A DNA stretch of 64,000 bases from Rugamonas fusca. GTDB taxonomy: Bacteria; Pseudomonadota; Gammaproteobacteria; Burkholderiales; Burkholderiaceae_D. Of this stretch, positions 29,093 to 38,485 are shown piece by piece. The translations under genes were made by a program, and so were the position numbers. Each line of letters opens with the position of its first letter. The stretch's first letter is position 1. The stretch covers positions 186,001-250,000 of the forward strand of contig NZ_JACEZS010000003.1 of assembly GCF_014042365.1 (NCBI RefSeq). The letters run 5' to 3'. Below the pieces are notes generated by a model that did no database searches, had not been told where the DNA came from, and saw only the letters and a list, made by a program, of their open reading frames with translations.

Positions 29093-29818
29093 TCAGCGCA
29101 GCCGGTGCAGGCGCGCGGGCAAATGCCTGACAGATTTTACTTTGACATCGACGTAGCCGGGGCGGTTTAGCGTTTTCGTCGGATGGGCCAGGCCCACCGC
29201 GTCGCCCACGCGCAGGTATTGGGTGATCCACGCCGTGCGCATGCCCAGCGCGCGGGCGCTGCGCAGGTTGGCCAGCGTGTCCTCCACCAGCACGCAGCGG
29301 CTGGGCGTGAGGCCGTGGCGCCGCATCAGCTGGCGCAGCAGCAGCTTGGACGGCTTGGGCCGCAACTGGCCGTGCACGCGCATCGCTTCCACCGCCACGT
29401 GGTGGTCGAACTGGCGGTGCAGGCCCAGGTGGCGCAGCACCTGGGTCGAATAGCCGTGCGGCGCGTTGGTCAGCAGGATCTTGCGGCCGGGCAGGCGGCG
29501 CAGCAGGTGGCGCAGGCCCCGTTCGGCCCGGATCATGGCCGCCAGCTCCGGCATGCGGTGGGTCTCGGCCAGGAAGTGCTCGGCCCGCACGCCGTGGTGC
29601 TTGACCAGTCCCAGCATGGTGGCGCCGTAGCGCCGCCAGTACAGGGTGCGGGCCGCGTTGACGGCCTCCTGGCTGGCCGGGGTGGTGCCGTCACCCAGCA
29701 CGCGGGCGATGTAGTCGTTCATGTTGGCCATGATGGCCGGGAAGATGGCGTGCGAGGCGTTGTGCAGCGTATTGTCCAGATCGAACAGCCACACGGGCGG
29801 GTTGCGGTTAATATTCAC
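29093..29818 (-). CDS. pyrimidine 5'-nucleotidase (HAD superfamily, SDT1-like)
   Basis: 241-residue HAD phosphatase. HAD motif I is WLFDLDNTLHNAS, motif II LLTNAPHGYS, motif III KPSK, motif IV LVEDTLANLRSA. The cap is the small C1 helical type of pyrimidine nucleotidases. There is no ATG at the 5' end: GTG at 29818, with GAG upstream, is my choice; in-frame TTG codons at 29833 and 29842 are alternatives. The divergent TraB gene begins at 29851, so the shared regulatory region is very short. Dephosphorylates UMP/CMP-like nucleotides by family. Confidence 0.88.
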   Translation of the reverse strand: MNINRNPPVWLFDLDNTLHNASHAIFPAIMANMNDYIARVLGDGTTPASQEAVNAARTLYWRRYGATMLGLVKHHGVRAEHFLAETHRMPELAAMIRAERGLRHLLRRLPGRKILLTNAPHGYSTQVLRHLGLHRQFDHHVAVEAMRVHGQLRPKPSKLLLRQLMRRHGLTPSRCVLVEDTLANLRSARALGMRTAWITQYLRVGDAVGLAHPTKTLNRPGYVDVKVKSVRHLPARLHRLR

Positions 29819-29850
29819 GGACGTCTCGATCAATAGCGGCAAAGGAAAGC

Positions 29851-30795
29851 ATGCGACGCCAGATTATAGTGTTGTTCTGCAGTTTGTTCTGGTTCGTCCC
29901 CCCGGCGCTGTGGGCGCAGGAGGGCGCGCAGCAGCAGGCCAGCCAGCAGGCCAGCGCACCGGGCGCGGCGAACCGCGGCGCCTTGTTCAAGGTGGTGCAG
30001 GATGGCCACACGCTGTATTTGTTCGGCACCATCCATGTCGGCGCGCCCGATTTTTATCCGCTGGAGGGCCGGGTGCTGGGCGCGCTGGAACGCGCTTCCG
30101 TGCTGGCGCTGGAGATCGATCCGCTGGCCGACCCGGGCCGCATGGCGCAGGCCGTGCAGCAGTACGGCATGTATGCGCGCGGCGCGGGCACTGCGCAGGC
30201 GGCCTTGCCCGCACCGTACCGGCCGCGCCTGGAGCGCCTGCTGCGCCAGTACGCGCTCGATGCCGACACGGTGGCCAGCATGAAGCCCTGGCTGCTGGCC
30301 AGCGTGCTGACGGTGAGCGAATTCTCGGCCCAGGGCTACGACACGGCGCTGGCAGTGGACGCGTGGCTGGCGCGCCAGGCACACCAGCGCAAGCTGCCGG
30401 TACTGGAACTGGAATCGCCAGAGAGCCAGATGGCGCTGTTCGACCGCATGACGGCCGAGGAGCAGTCGCGCTTCCTGCAAGAGGGCATCGACGCCATCGA
30501 GGACCACCAGCAGGCCAGCCAGGCGCGCGAAATCGCCGAGGCCTGGCGCGCGGCCGATGCTGCGGCGCTCGACACGCTGGCGCGCAAGGCGGCCGAGGAC
30601 GACACCTTTTCCGGCCGCTTCGTGCAGCGCATGCTGCTGGACGGGCGCAATCCGGCCCTGGCCGACGGCATCGCGGCGCTGCTGGCGCGCGAGACGGACA
30701 GCCTGGCGGCGATCGGGGTGTTGCATCTGGTGGGAACGAACAGCGTGCCGGAACTGCTGCGCAAGCGCGGCCTGGCGGTGGAGCGGATTTACTGA
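29851..30795 (+). CDS. TraB/GumN family protein, exported
   Basis: 314-residue protein with an N-terminal signal peptide (residues 1-22, ending in WAQ). The TraB/GumN hallmarks are YLFGTIHVGAPDFYPL near residue 55 and the C-terminal IGVLHLVGTNSVPELL; these paired GxxH motifs define the family, proposed to be metal-dependent proteases or hydrolases related to Tiki. AAAGGAAAGC precedes the ATG. Located in the envelope by the signal peptide. Exact role unknown. Confidence 0.88.
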   Translation: MRRQIIVLFCSLFWFVPPALWAQEGAQQQASQQASAPGAANRGALFKVVQDGHTLYLFGTIHVGAPDFYPLEGRVLGALERASVLALEIDPLADPGRMAQAVQQYGMYARGAGTAQAALPAPYRPRLERLLRQYALDADTVASMKPWLLASVLTVSEFSAQGYDTALAVDAWLARQAHQRKLPVLELESPESQMALFDRMTAEEQSRFLQEGIDAIEDHQQASQAREIAEAWRAADAAALDTLARKAAEDDTFSGRFVQRMLLDGRNPALADGIAALLARETDSLAAIGVLHLVGTNSVPELLRKRGLAVERIY

Positions 30796-30830
30796 CTGCT
30801 GGGGAAGTGTGCTACTGGATGTACTGCGGA

Positions 30831-30905
<75 letters not shown>

Positions 30906-30915
30906 ATTTTGATGT

Positions 30916-30959
30916 GGCGACGCGCTGCCAGAACGGTGCGCAAGGCGTCGCCGTTTTTT
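30916..30959 (+). terminator. possible rho-independent terminator after the TraB gene
   Basis: GGCGACGC (30916-30923) and GCGTCGCC (30945-30952) form an 8-bp stem with a 21-base loop, followed by GTTTTTT. The orientation suits rightward transcription from the TraB gene and abuts the argB stop codon. The loop is long, so the call is tentative. Confidence 0.5.
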
Positions 30960-31882
30960 CAGTGCGAACGGATCATAGTGCCAAAAGCCTGTTCGGTCAA
31001 GACTTCCAGCAATAAAGAGTGTTCGATGCGGCCGTCGATGATGTGCACCGTGTTCACGCCGGACTTGGCTGCGTCCAGTGCCGACGAGATTTTGGGCAGC
31101 ATGCCGCCCGAGATGGTGCCGTCGGCGAACATCTCGTCGATCTCGCGGGCCGACAGGTCGGTCACCAGGTTGCCCTGCTTGTCCTGTACGCCGGCGATGT
31201 TGGTCATCATGATCAGCTTTTCGGCCTTCAGGATCTCGGCGATCTTGCCGGCCACCACGTCCGCGTTGATGTTGTAAGCCTGGCCATCCTGGCCGAAGCC
31301 GATCGGCGAAATGATGGGAATGAAGGCGTCGTCCTGCAGCGCCTTGACCACGGCCGGGTTGATGGCGTCGATCTCGCCGACGAAGCCGATGTCGAGGAAC
31401 TGGCCCGGATTGTCCTTGTCCGGCATGGCCATCTTGCGGGCGCGGATCAAGCCGCCGTCCTTGCCGGTCAGGCCCACGGCCTGGCCGCCGTAGTGATTAA
31501 TCAACATCACGATGTCCTGCTGCACCTCGCCGCCCAGCACCCACTCCACCACTTCCATGGTTTCCTCGTCGGTGATGCGCATGCCCTGCACGAACGTACC
31601 CTGCTTGCCGATCTTTTTCAGGGCGTTGTCGATCTGGGGACCGCCGCCGTGCACCACCACCGGATTCATGCCCACCAGCTTGAGCAGGATGACGTCGCGC
31701 GCGAAGCCGTGCTTCAGGCGTTCGTCCGTCATTGCGTTGCCGCCGTATTTGATGACGATGGTCTTGCCGTGGAAATTGCGGATGTACGGCAGCGCCTCGG
31801 CCAGAATCTGGGCCTTGATCTGCGGCGCCACCGCAGTCAGGTCGTCATTCATGCCTAGGTTCAGGTTGGTCAGGTGGGTCAT
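30959..31882 (-). CDS. argB: acetylglutamate kinase
   Basis: Second enzyme of arginine synthesis, phosphorylating N-acetylglutamate. The 307-residue protein has the amino-acid-kinase motifs [22 protein letters not shown] and [16 protein letters not shown]; an N-terminal helix extension suggests the hexameric, arginine-inhibited type. Start is ATG 31882 or, with slightly better fit to relatives, ATG 31852. Monocistronic here; upstream 113 bases separate it from the divergent sigma factor gene. Confidence 0.95.
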   Translation of the reverse strand: MTHLTNLNLGMNDDLTAVAPQIKAQILAEALPYIRNFHGKTIVIKYGGNAMTDERLKHGFARDVILLKLVGMNPVVVHGGGPQIDNALKKIGKQGTFVQGMRITDEETMEVVEWVLGGEVQQDIVMLINHYGGQAVGLTGKDGGLIRARKMAMPDKDNPGQFLDIGFVGEIDAINPAVVKALQDDAFIPIISPIGFGQDGQAYNINADVVAGKIAEILKAEKLIMMTNIAGVQDKQGNLVTDLSAREIDEMFADGTISGGMLPKISSALDAAKSGVNTVHIIDGRIEHSLLLEVLTEQAFGTMIRSH

Positions 31883-31995
31883 GGCGGGTCCGGAATTAAG
31901 ATTTTTGCGATTTTACAGCCTGCAGCTGTGCTCAAGTACGCATTATAGGGCCAACGTGTTGTATTTTCCGAGATCATCCGCTAGGCTGGCCCCTT

Positions 31996-32571
31996 ATGAC
32001 CCCCAACCCCACTCTCCACCGCGAACTGGAAGCGATGCGGCCCTTGCTGGTGCGTTTCGCCCATCTGCAGCTGCGCAACCAGGCGCTGGCCGAAGACGCC
32101 GTGCAGGACGCGCTGATCGCCGTGCTGGAAAAACCCGAGCGTTTCGCCGGCCAGTCCTCGCTGCGCACCTATGTGACGGGCATCCTCAAGTTCAAGATCA
32201 TCGACAACCTGCGCGCCAGCACGCGCGAGCGCCAGATCGACAGCTGCGAGGACCAGTCCGAGGATGACGCCATCGACGCCCTGTTCCTGGCCGACGGCCA
32301 TACGCGGGAGCAGCCGCTGGCCTGGGGCGACCCGGACCGCACGCTCGAGCAGAAGGACTTCTTCAAGGTGCTGGAGGTGTGCCTCGAAAAGCTGCCCGCC
32401 AAGACGGCCCGCATTTTCATGATGCGCGAGTGGCTGGAGCTGGAGACGGACGAAATCTGTAAGGAACTGGCGATCACCACGTCTAATGCATGGGTACTCC
32501 TGTATCGGGCCCGCCTGCGCCTGCGTGAATGCCTGGATTTGAACTGGTTTGGCAACCGCCAGACCACCTGA
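31996..32571 (+). CDS. ECF-type RNA polymerase sigma factor
   Basis: 191-residue sigma factor. Region 2 is seen in LLVRFAHLQLRNQALAEDAVQDALIAVLEKPERFAG and SLRTYVTGILKFKIIDNLR, region 4 in LPAKTARIFMMREWLELETDEICKELAITTSNAWVLLYRAR. The acidic insert between them (DSCEDQSEDDAID) fits the ECF linker. Followed after 21 bases by a zinc-finger anti-sigma factor gene, the usual pairing. The ATG at 31996 has only a weak ribosome site. Targets unknown; relatives respond to oxidative or envelope stress. Confidence 0.9.
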   Translation: MTPNPTLHRELEAMRPLLVRFAHLQLRNQALAEDAVQDALIAVLEKPERFAGQSSLRTYVTGILKFKIIDNLRASTRERQIDSCEDQSEDDAIDALFLADGHTREQPLAWGDPDRTLEQKDFFKVLEVCLEKLPAKTARIFMMREWLELETDEICKELAITTSNAWVLLYRARLRLRECLDLNWFGNRQTT

Positions 32572-32592
32572 CCGTGCCATGGACTGCCAGCG

Positions 32593-32844
32593 ATGACGGA
32601 CTCACACAAAACCGGCCTCAAACCCACCTGCCGTGAAGTGCACCGGCTGGTGTCCGAAGGGATGGACCGCGACTTGTCGCTGGTCGAACGCACCCGCATG
32701 CGGTTGCACCTGATGGTGTGCGACGCCTGCACCCGCTTCAATGGCCAGATGGCGCTGCTGCGCAAGGCCATGCGCGGCTTCCCGCTCGACGTTGACGCGC
32801 CGCCCGGTCCCGCCAACCCTACCGACAAGGATGGCCGCCCATGA
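32593..32844 (+). CDS. zinc-finger anti-sigma factor (ZAS/zf-HC2-like)
   Basis: 83-residue protein with the pattern Cys-x3-His near residue 13 (CREVHRLVSEGMD) and His-x3-Cys-x2-Cys (HLMVCDAC), the ZAS zinc-binding fingerprint of anti-sigma factors. No membrane helix, so a soluble redox- or metal-sensing anti-sigma is likely. Gene overlaps the next start by four bases (ATGA) and follows the sigma gene closely, giving a three-gene unit. Confidence 0.88.
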   Translation: MTDSHKTGLKPTCREVHRLVSEGMDRDLSLVERTRMRLHLMVCDACTRFNGQMALLRKAMRGFPLDVDAPPGPANPTDKDGRP

Positions 32845-33050
32845 GCGTCTGCGCGCGCTGCGGCGCCACCTTCACCTGCGCCATGGCCGACGGCGATGGC
32901 AGTGAACCCTGCTGGTGCGCCAGCCTGCCGCTGGTGATGCCGGTGCCGTCGACAGAGGTGTTGCCGCCGGCCGCGGACCCCTCGTGCTGGTGCCCCGATT
33001 GCCTGCGGCGCCACATCGCCGCCACCACCACTCCCGCCAAACCAGAATAA
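32841..33050 (+). CDS. cysteine-rich CWC family protein
   Basis: 69-residue protein with two paired-cysteine knuckles, CARCGATFTC and CWCPDC, plus EPCWC, the pattern of the Cys_rich_CWC family. Presumably binds zinc or another metal. Coupled by ATGA overlap to the anti-sigma gene, and 24 bases before the hybrid kinase gene. Function of the family is not known to me. Confidence 0.8.
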   Translation: MSVCARCGATFTCAMADGDGSEPCWCASLPLVMPVPSTEVLPPAADPSCWCPDCLRRHIAATTTPAKPE

Positions 33051-33074
33051 TCCACCGCAGCGAAGGAAAGCAGC

Positions 33075-36000
33075 ATGCGTTTCAGCGACATCCGTATCCG
33101 GGCGCGGGTCAGCATCGGTTACGCGATCCTGATTGGCCTGATGATCGGGGTGATCCTGGTGGGCGTGAGCCGCATCTACGCCATACGCGCCGAGGCCGAC
33201 CATATCCTTAGCCACGACTGGGCTGCCGCCTCCGCCATCAACGCCATCGATAGCCAGTCGCGCGAGGCGGCCACCCACGTGGTCAGCCTGATCATCCAGC
33301 GGGACCGGGCGCGGCGGGTGGCGAGCTACGCCCGCATAGACCAGATCAAGCGCGACATCGACGAGCAGCTGGCCAAGCTGGCCGTGCTGGACGCCACGCC
33401 GGAGGCGCGGCTGCAGATCGAGCGGGTCAAGCTGGCCCGTGCGCACTACTACGATTCTTTCATCGCCGTGGCCGACCTGGTGGAGGCAAGGCGGCATGAG
33501 GCCGCCGAGGCGAAGATGAATTCGATGGCGCTGCCGGCCCTGAATCAGCTGCTGGAACAGATCAAGACGCTGGACGGCATCCAGCAGCGCCAGGTGATGG
33601 CCAGCGCCGACCGCGCGCGGGCCGATATCAACCGTTCGCTGCTGATCATGTCGCTGATGGGCGTGGCGGCGCTGGCCGTGGGTGGGGGTTTCGCCATCTC
33701 GGCCCGCTCCATCACGCGTCCGTTGGACGCGGCCATCGCCATCGCCACCCGCGTCGGCCAGGGCGATCTCAGCTCCGTGATCGAAGTGACCTCGCGCGAC
33801 GAGACGGGCGAATTGCTGCAGGCGCTCAAGAACATGACGGCCAGCCTGGCGGCCGAACAGGAACTGCGGCGCGCGGTGACGGCGGCCGAGGACGCGACCA
33901 AGATGAAGTCCGACTTCCTGGCCAATATGTCGCACGAGATCCGCACGCCGATGAACGGCATCATCGGCATGACCCATTTGGCCTTGCAGACGGACCTCAC
34001 GCCCAAGCAGCGCAACTACCTGGAAAAGGTGGAATCGGCCGCCCGCAACCTGCTGGGCATCATCAACGACATACTCGACTTCTCCAAGATCGAGGCCGGC
34101 AAGTTGTCGTTCGAACGGGTCGACTTCTTCCTGGAAGACGTGATGGGCAACATCGCCGACCTGTCCATGATGCGGGCGCAGGAAAAAGGCCTGGAGCTGC
34201 TGTTCGACGTGGCGCCGGACGTGCCGCACGCGCTGGTGGGCGATCCGCTGCGCTTCGGCCAGGTGCTGATCAACCTGACCAACAACGCCATCAAGTTCAC
34301 CGAGCGCGGTGAGATCGTCGTCACCATCCGCGTACTGGAGCGCAGCGCCGAGCAGGTCACGCTGCGGGTGGACGTGCGCGACACGGGACCTGGCTTGTCG
34401 CCCGAACAGCAGGCGCGCTTGTTCCAGGCCTTCACCCAGGCCGATACGTCCACCACGCGCCACCACGGCGGCACGGGCCTGGGCCTGACCATCAGCAAGC
34501 GGCTGGTGGAGATGATGGATGGCCAGATCGGATTGGACAGCCAGCCTGGCGTGGGCAGCAATTTCCACTTCACGGCCCGCTTTGGCGTGGGCCAGCAGGA
34601 CGAGCCGCAGCCGCTGCCCGACATCAGCGGCCTGCGGGTGCTGGTGGTGGACGACAACGCCAGCGCGCGCGAAATCTTCCTCGGCATGCTGGGCTCGATG
34701 AAGTTCGACGCAGCAGCGGCCGACAGCGGCGCGCACGCGGTGCAGGCGGTGGCGCAGGCGCGCGAGCAGGGCCGCCCGTTCCGCGTGGTGCTGATGGACT
34801 GGCAGATGCCGGGCATGAACGGCATCGCTGCCGTTAAGGCGATCCGCGCCGAAGCCGAGGCGGCGGGCGTGGCGCCGCCGGCCATGGTGATGGTGAGCGC
34901 CTACAGCCGCGACGCGCTGCTCGACGAGCTGCACGGGCTGGCCGTGGAAGCCACGTTGAGCAAGCCGGTGAGCGCCTCGACCCTGCTCGATTCGATCTCC
35001 ACCGTGTTTGGCCAGGACCTGCGCCGCTGCCGCAAGGCGCGCCGCGACGACAGTTACCGCCAGGCCGGGCAAGCCGTACGTGGTGCATACCTGCTGCTGG
35101 TCGAGGACAATGAGGTGAACCAGGAAGTGGCGCAGCAGATCCTGAGCGATGCCGGGGTGCGCGTCGATATCGCCAGCAATGGCGCCATGGCGCTGGCCAA
35201 AATCGCCGTCAACGGCTATGACGGCGTGCTGATGGACTGCCAGATGCCAGTGATGGACGGTTACGAGGCCACCCGCAAGCTGCGCGAGGACGTGCGTTTC
35301 GCTGACCTGCCCGTGATCGCCATGACGGCCAACGCCATGATGGGCGACAAGGAGAGGTGCCTGGCGGCCGGCATGAACGATTTCATCGCCAAGCCGATCG
35401 ACGTGGGGCAGCTGTTTACGACGCTGGCGCGCTGGATCAAGCCGCGCCAGCCGGCGGCGGAAGCGGCCACGCAAGAGACGGTGCCGGAATCGCAGCCGCT
35501 GCCTGCCATCGCCGGCCTGAAAATGGAAGCGGCGTTGCAGCGTATGGGCGGCAACGCGGCCCTGATGCGCAAGCTGCTGGGCCGCTTCGTCGAAACGCAG
35601 ATCGACGCCATGCAGCGTATCGCCGACGCGATGGACAACAACGACCTGGCGACCGCCACGCGCGCGGCGCACACGGTCAAGGGACTGGCGGGCAATATCG
35701 GCGCCGTGGCGCTGGCCGATGCGGCGGCCAGGGTGGAACAGATGCTGGCCCAGGGCGTGGCGGAAGGGCGCGACGACGCCATCGCCGCCATGGGGCAGGA
35801 ACTGGGCGAGATGGTGGCGCGGGTATCGATGGCGCTGCGCGGCGCGGGGGCTGCCTCGCCGGCGACGGCGCAGGCAGCGCTTGCGGCTCCGGCGCCGGTC
35901 GATCCAGCCGCGCTGGCTGGCGAAGTGCGAGAGATGGCACGCCTGCTGGCGCAGGACGACGCGGCGGCCGTCAAGCTGCTCGATCGGGTGTGCCCGATGC

Positions 36001-36122
36001 TGACGGCGGCCGGGCAGGGCGAGCCATCGCGCCAGCTGCGCCGCATGCTGGCGCAATATGACTTCGAGGGGGCGCTGGACGAATTGCGCGGCGTGGCGAC
36101 AGCCTTGCAAATATCGCTATAA
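33075..36122 (+). CDS. hybrid sensor histidine kinase/response regulator with HPt domain
   Basis: 1015-residue phosphorelay kinase. Order: membrane helix (about 12-34), periplasmic four-helix-bundle sensor (35-185), second membrane helix (about 190-212), HAMP (213-265), HisKA with phospho-accepting His287 (SHEIRTPMNG), HATPase with NLTNNAIKFT and DTGPGLSP, receiver 1 (Asp575), receiver 2 (Asp721 in MDCQMPVMDG), and an HPt domain with His866 (HTVKGLAGNIGA). AAGGAAAGC precedes the ATG. The HPt would pass phosphate to a separate output regulator; the HD-GYP regulator encoded 25 bases downstream is the natural candidate. Confidence 0.94.
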   Translation: MRFSDIRIRARVSIGYAILIGLMIGVILVGVSRIYAIRAEADHILSHDWAAASAINAIDSQSREAATHVVSLIIQRDRARRVASYARIDQIKRDIDEQLAKLAVLDATPEARLQIERVKLARAHYYDSFIAVADLVEARRHEAAEAKMNSMALPALNQLLEQIKTLDGIQQRQVMASADRARADINRSLLIMSLMGVAALAVGGGFAISARSITRPLDAAIAIATRVGQGDLSSVIEVTSRDETGELLQALKNMTASLAAEQELRRAVTAAEDATKMKSDFLANMSHEIRTPMNGIIGMTHLALQTDLTPKQRNYLEKVESAARNLLGIINDILDFSKIEAGKLSFERVDFFLEDVMGNIADLSMMRAQEKGLELLFDVAPDVPHALVGDPLRFGQVLINLTNNAIKFTERGEIVVTIRVLERSAEQVTLRVDVRDTGPGLSPEQQARLFQAFTQADTSTTRHHGGTGLGLTISKRLVEMMDGQIGLDSQPGVGSNFHFTARFGVGQQDEPQPLPDISGLRVLVVDDNASAREIFLGMLGSMKFDAAAADSGAHAVQAVAQAREQGRPFRVVLMDWQMPGMNGIAAVKAIRAEAEAAGVAPPAMVMVSAYSRDALLDELHGLAVEATLSKPVSASTLLDSISTVFGQDLRRCRKARRDDSYRQAGQAVRGAYLLLVEDNEVNQEVAQQILSDAGVRVDIASNGAMALAKIAVNGYDGVLMDCQMPVMDGYEATRKLREDVRFADLPVIAMTANAMMGDKERCLAAGMNDFIAKPIDVGQLFTTLARWIKPRQPAAEAATQETVPESQPLPAIAGLKMEAALQRMGGNAALMRKLLGRFVETQIDAMQRIADAMDNNDLATATRAAHTVKGLAGNIGAVALADAAARVEQMLAQGVAEGRDDAIAAMGQELGEMVARVSMALRGAGAASPATAQAALAAPAPVDPAALAGEVREMARLLAQDDAAAVKLLDRVCPMLTAAGQGEPSRQLRRMLAQYDFEGALDELRGVATALQISL

Positions 36123-36147
36123 AATACGGTATTAGCCGAGGAAGATG

Positions 36148-37305
36148 ATGACCCCATTGCAAGCCAAGCCGACCATCCTGGTGGTGGACGACACTCCGGA
36201 CAACATCGACCTGCTGTGCGCCGTGCTGGAACATGATTACCGCACCAAGATCGCCGTCAACGGCGAGCGCGCGCTCAAGATCGCCCGGGGTGAATCCAAG
36301 CCGGACCTGATCCTGCTCGATATCATGATGCCGGGGATGAGCGGCTACGACGTATGCAAGGCGCTCAAGGCCGATCCGGCCACGCGCGATATTCCCGTCA
36401 TCTTCGTCACCGCCATGAGCGAGGTGGCCGACGAGCAGCTGGGCCTGAGCCTGGGCGCGGTGGACTACATCACCAAGCCCGTGTCGGCGCCCATCGTGCT
36501 GGCGCGGATCAAGACCCAGTTGTCCATGAAGCGGGTGCACGACTTCCTGCGCGATCAGAACCAGTTCCTCGTGACGGAAGTGGAATTGCGCACGCGCGAG
36601 ATCGTGGCGCTGCAGGACGTGACCATTCACACCATGGCCTCGCTGGCCGAAACGCGCGACAGCGAGACGGGCAACCATATCCGCCGCACGGCGCACTACG
36701 TCAAGACCCTGGCCGAGAAGCTGCGCACCAATCCGCGCTTCGCCGCCTTCCTGACCGACGAAACGATCGAACTGCTGTTCAAGTCCGCGCCGCTGCACGA
36801 CATCGGCAAGGTTGGCATCCCGGACCGCATCCTGCTCAAGCCGGGCCGCTTCGAGCCGTACGAGATGGAGATCATGAAGACCCACACCACGCTGGGGCGC
36901 GACGCCATCATGACGGCCGAGCGCGAGCTGGGCGTCGAGGTCGACTTCCTCAAGTACGCCAAGGAGATCGCCTACGGCCACCAGGAGAAGTGGGACGGCA
37001 GCGGCTATCCGCAAGGGCTGGCTGGCGACGCCATTCCCATTTCCGCGCGGCTGATGGCGGTGGCCGACGTGTACGACGCCCTGATCAGCCGGCGCGTGTA
37101 CAAGGAAGGCATGTCGCACGAGCAGGCCGTGGCCATCATCACGGCCGGGCGCGGCCAGCACTTTGACCCGGACATGGTGGACGCCTTCCTGGCCCTGCAG
37201 GATGAATTCATCGCGATTGCGAAACGGTATGCCGACTCCGACCAGGACATGGCACGCAAGCGCGAAACGCTGGAATTATTTACGAAAGTGGCGGATGCAA
37301 ATTGA
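36148..37305 (+). CDS. response regulator with HD-GYP c-di-GMP phosphodiesterase domain
   Basis: 385-residue regulator. Receiver domain 1-125 with acidic pocket DDTPDN and phosphorylation site Asp58 (LILLDIMMPG), then an HD-GYP domain with the metal motif LHDIGKVGIPDRILLKPG and later HQEKWDGSGYPQGL containing the GYP triad. It should hydrolyse c-di-GMP under control of phosphorylation, probably by the upstream hybrid kinase. Two ATG codons are in tandem; the second (36148) has the better spacing to GAGGAAG. The stop overlaps the SemiSWEET start by 11 bases. Confidence 0.93.
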   Translation: MTPLQAKPTILVVDDTPDNIDLLCAVLEHDYRTKIAVNGERALKIARGESKPDLILLDIMMPGMSGYDVCKALKADPATRDIPVIFVTAMSEVADEQLGLSLGAVDYITKPVSAPIVLARIKTQLSMKRVHDFLRDQNQFLVTEVELRTREIVALQDVTIHTMASLAETRDSETGNHIRRTAHYVKTLAEKLRTNPRFAAFLTDETIELLFKSAPLHDIGKVGIPDRILLKPGRFEPYEMEIMKTHTTLGRDAIMTAERELGVEVDFLKYAKEIAYGHQEKWDGSGYPQGLAGDAIPISARLMAVADVYDALISRRVYKEGMSHEQAVAIITAGRGQHFDPDMVDAFLALQDEFIAIAKRYADSDQDMARKRETLELFTKVADAN

Positions 37306-37579
37306 CGTAGACATGCTGGGTTTTGCGGCGGCCAGCTGCACCACCTGTTCCTTCATTCCGCAGGTCTGGCTGGTGTGGCGCGAACGTGCCGCAGCGGGCA
37401 TCTCCACCGGCATGTATTCCATCTTCAGCTTCGGCGTGTTCCTGTGGCTGTGCTACGGCGTGGCGATTACGGCCTGGCCCATCATCATCGCCAATACCAT
37501 CACCTTGCTGCTGGCGCTCAGCGTGCTGGGGATGAAGTGGCACTTCGAGCGGCTGGCGCCCGAGGATCGCAGCGTTTAA
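37295..37579 (+). CDS. SemiSWEET-type PQ-loop sugar transporter
   Basis: 94-residue protein with three membrane helices and the PQ-loop motif FIPQVW, matching bacterial SemiSWEET transporters that dimerise to move sugars. The start ATG 37295 lies inside the last codons of the HD-GYP gene. Its TAA stop overlaps the stop of the converging hydrolase gene (37576-37579). Operon position after a c-di-GMP regulator suggests co-expression, but the functional link is unknown. Confidence 0.88.
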   Translation: MQIDVDMLGFAAASCTTCSFIPQVWLVWRERAAAGISTGMYSIFSFGVFLWLCYGVAITAWPIIIANTITLLLALSVLGMKWHFERLAPEDRSV

Positions 37580-38397
37580 TCTGACGTGTGCCGAGGTGGC
37601 AGGGCGGTCGCCAGGAAGGTGGCGATGCGGTCCACCACCGTGCTTTCCTTTTCCCGGTGCGGCACATGCCGTACACCGGGCAGGATCGCCAGTTTCGCCG
37701 GTCCGCCGAGCAGGCTGGCGATGCGCTCGGGCTGCCGGGTGGAGCCGTATTCATCGTCGCCGCCATGGACGACGAGTGCCGGGCACCGCACCAAAGGCAG
37801 CACCTCGTCCAGTGACCATGGCGCGAATGCGGGAGACAGCCATGTCTCCGTCCACGCATCGAGCACCCAGCGGGCCTTGTCGCCGTGGTACTGGCGCAGC
37901 CGCGCGAACGATGGCTCCTGCTGGAACGATGCCTTGGCTTCGATGATGCCGGCCCGCGTGCGGTCTTCCACGAACGCCTGCGCCGCCACGGTGATCAAGG
38001 CCCGGCAAGCGTCCGCATGGCGCGCCGCGCAATGCACGGCCATGCCGCCGCCCACGCTGTGGCCCATGGCGACGAAGTGCTCCAGGCCGAAATGGCGCAG
38101 CACCAGCGGGAAATATACCGCCGCTTCCTCCTCGATGAACCCGGTGCCGATATCGTCCGTACGCGGATCGGACTGGCCGAAACCGAGCCTGTCGTAAGCG
38201 ATCACCTGCCTGCCAGTGCCTGCCGCCAGCGCGGCGGGAAAAGAACGCCACAGCTGGATGCTGCCCAGCGAGTCGTGCAGCAGCACGATCGGCGCGCAGT
38301 CGTCCGTTGGCGCCGACGGCTGCCAGCAGCGGGCGAACAGACGCCCTTTTGGCGTGGCGATCCAGTGATCTGAGGTCGTCGCGGCGGAGGTATTCAT
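37576..38397 (-). CDS. alpha/beta-fold hydrolase
   Basis: 273-residue alpha/beta hydrolase. Oxyanion region IVLLHDSLGS, nucleophile elbow AMGHSVGGGMAVH, acid in VVHGGDDEYG and catalytic His in LPGVRHVPHREKE. The sequence YDRLGFGQSD is typical of the epoxide-hydrolase/haloalkane-dehalogenase-like branch. No signal peptide. Stands alone, converging on the SemiSWEET gene. Substrate unknown. Confidence 0.88.
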   Translation of the reverse strand: MNTSAATTSDHWIATPKGRLFARCWQPSAPTDDCAPIVLLHDSLGSIQLWRSFPAALAAGTGRQVIAYDRLGFGQSDPRTDDIGTGFIEEEAAVYFPLVLRHFGLEHFVAMGHSVGGGMAVHCAARHADACRALITVAAQAFVEDRTRAGIIEAKASFQQEPSFARLRQYHGDKARWVLDAWTETWLSPAFAPWSLDEVLPLVRCPALVVHGGDDEYGSTRQPERIASLLGGPAKLAILPGVRHVPHREKESTVVDRIATFLATALPPRHTSD

Positions 38398-38485
38398 ATC
38401 GGCAGCTTAGTCCGGCAGGGCAAAATGATGGCGGTTCCGAGAGTGCCGATCATAACAGGCTGCCTGCGGTTTCATCGCCGAACTC

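Noticed and set aside
32169..36110. Very long open frame on the complementary strand of the hybrid kinase (over 1300 codons)
   Set aside because: Shadow frame created by high G+C and few stop codons opposite a real gene; low-complexity His/Gln/Arg composition, no family match, and it overlaps the kinase and the sigma factor genes completely.
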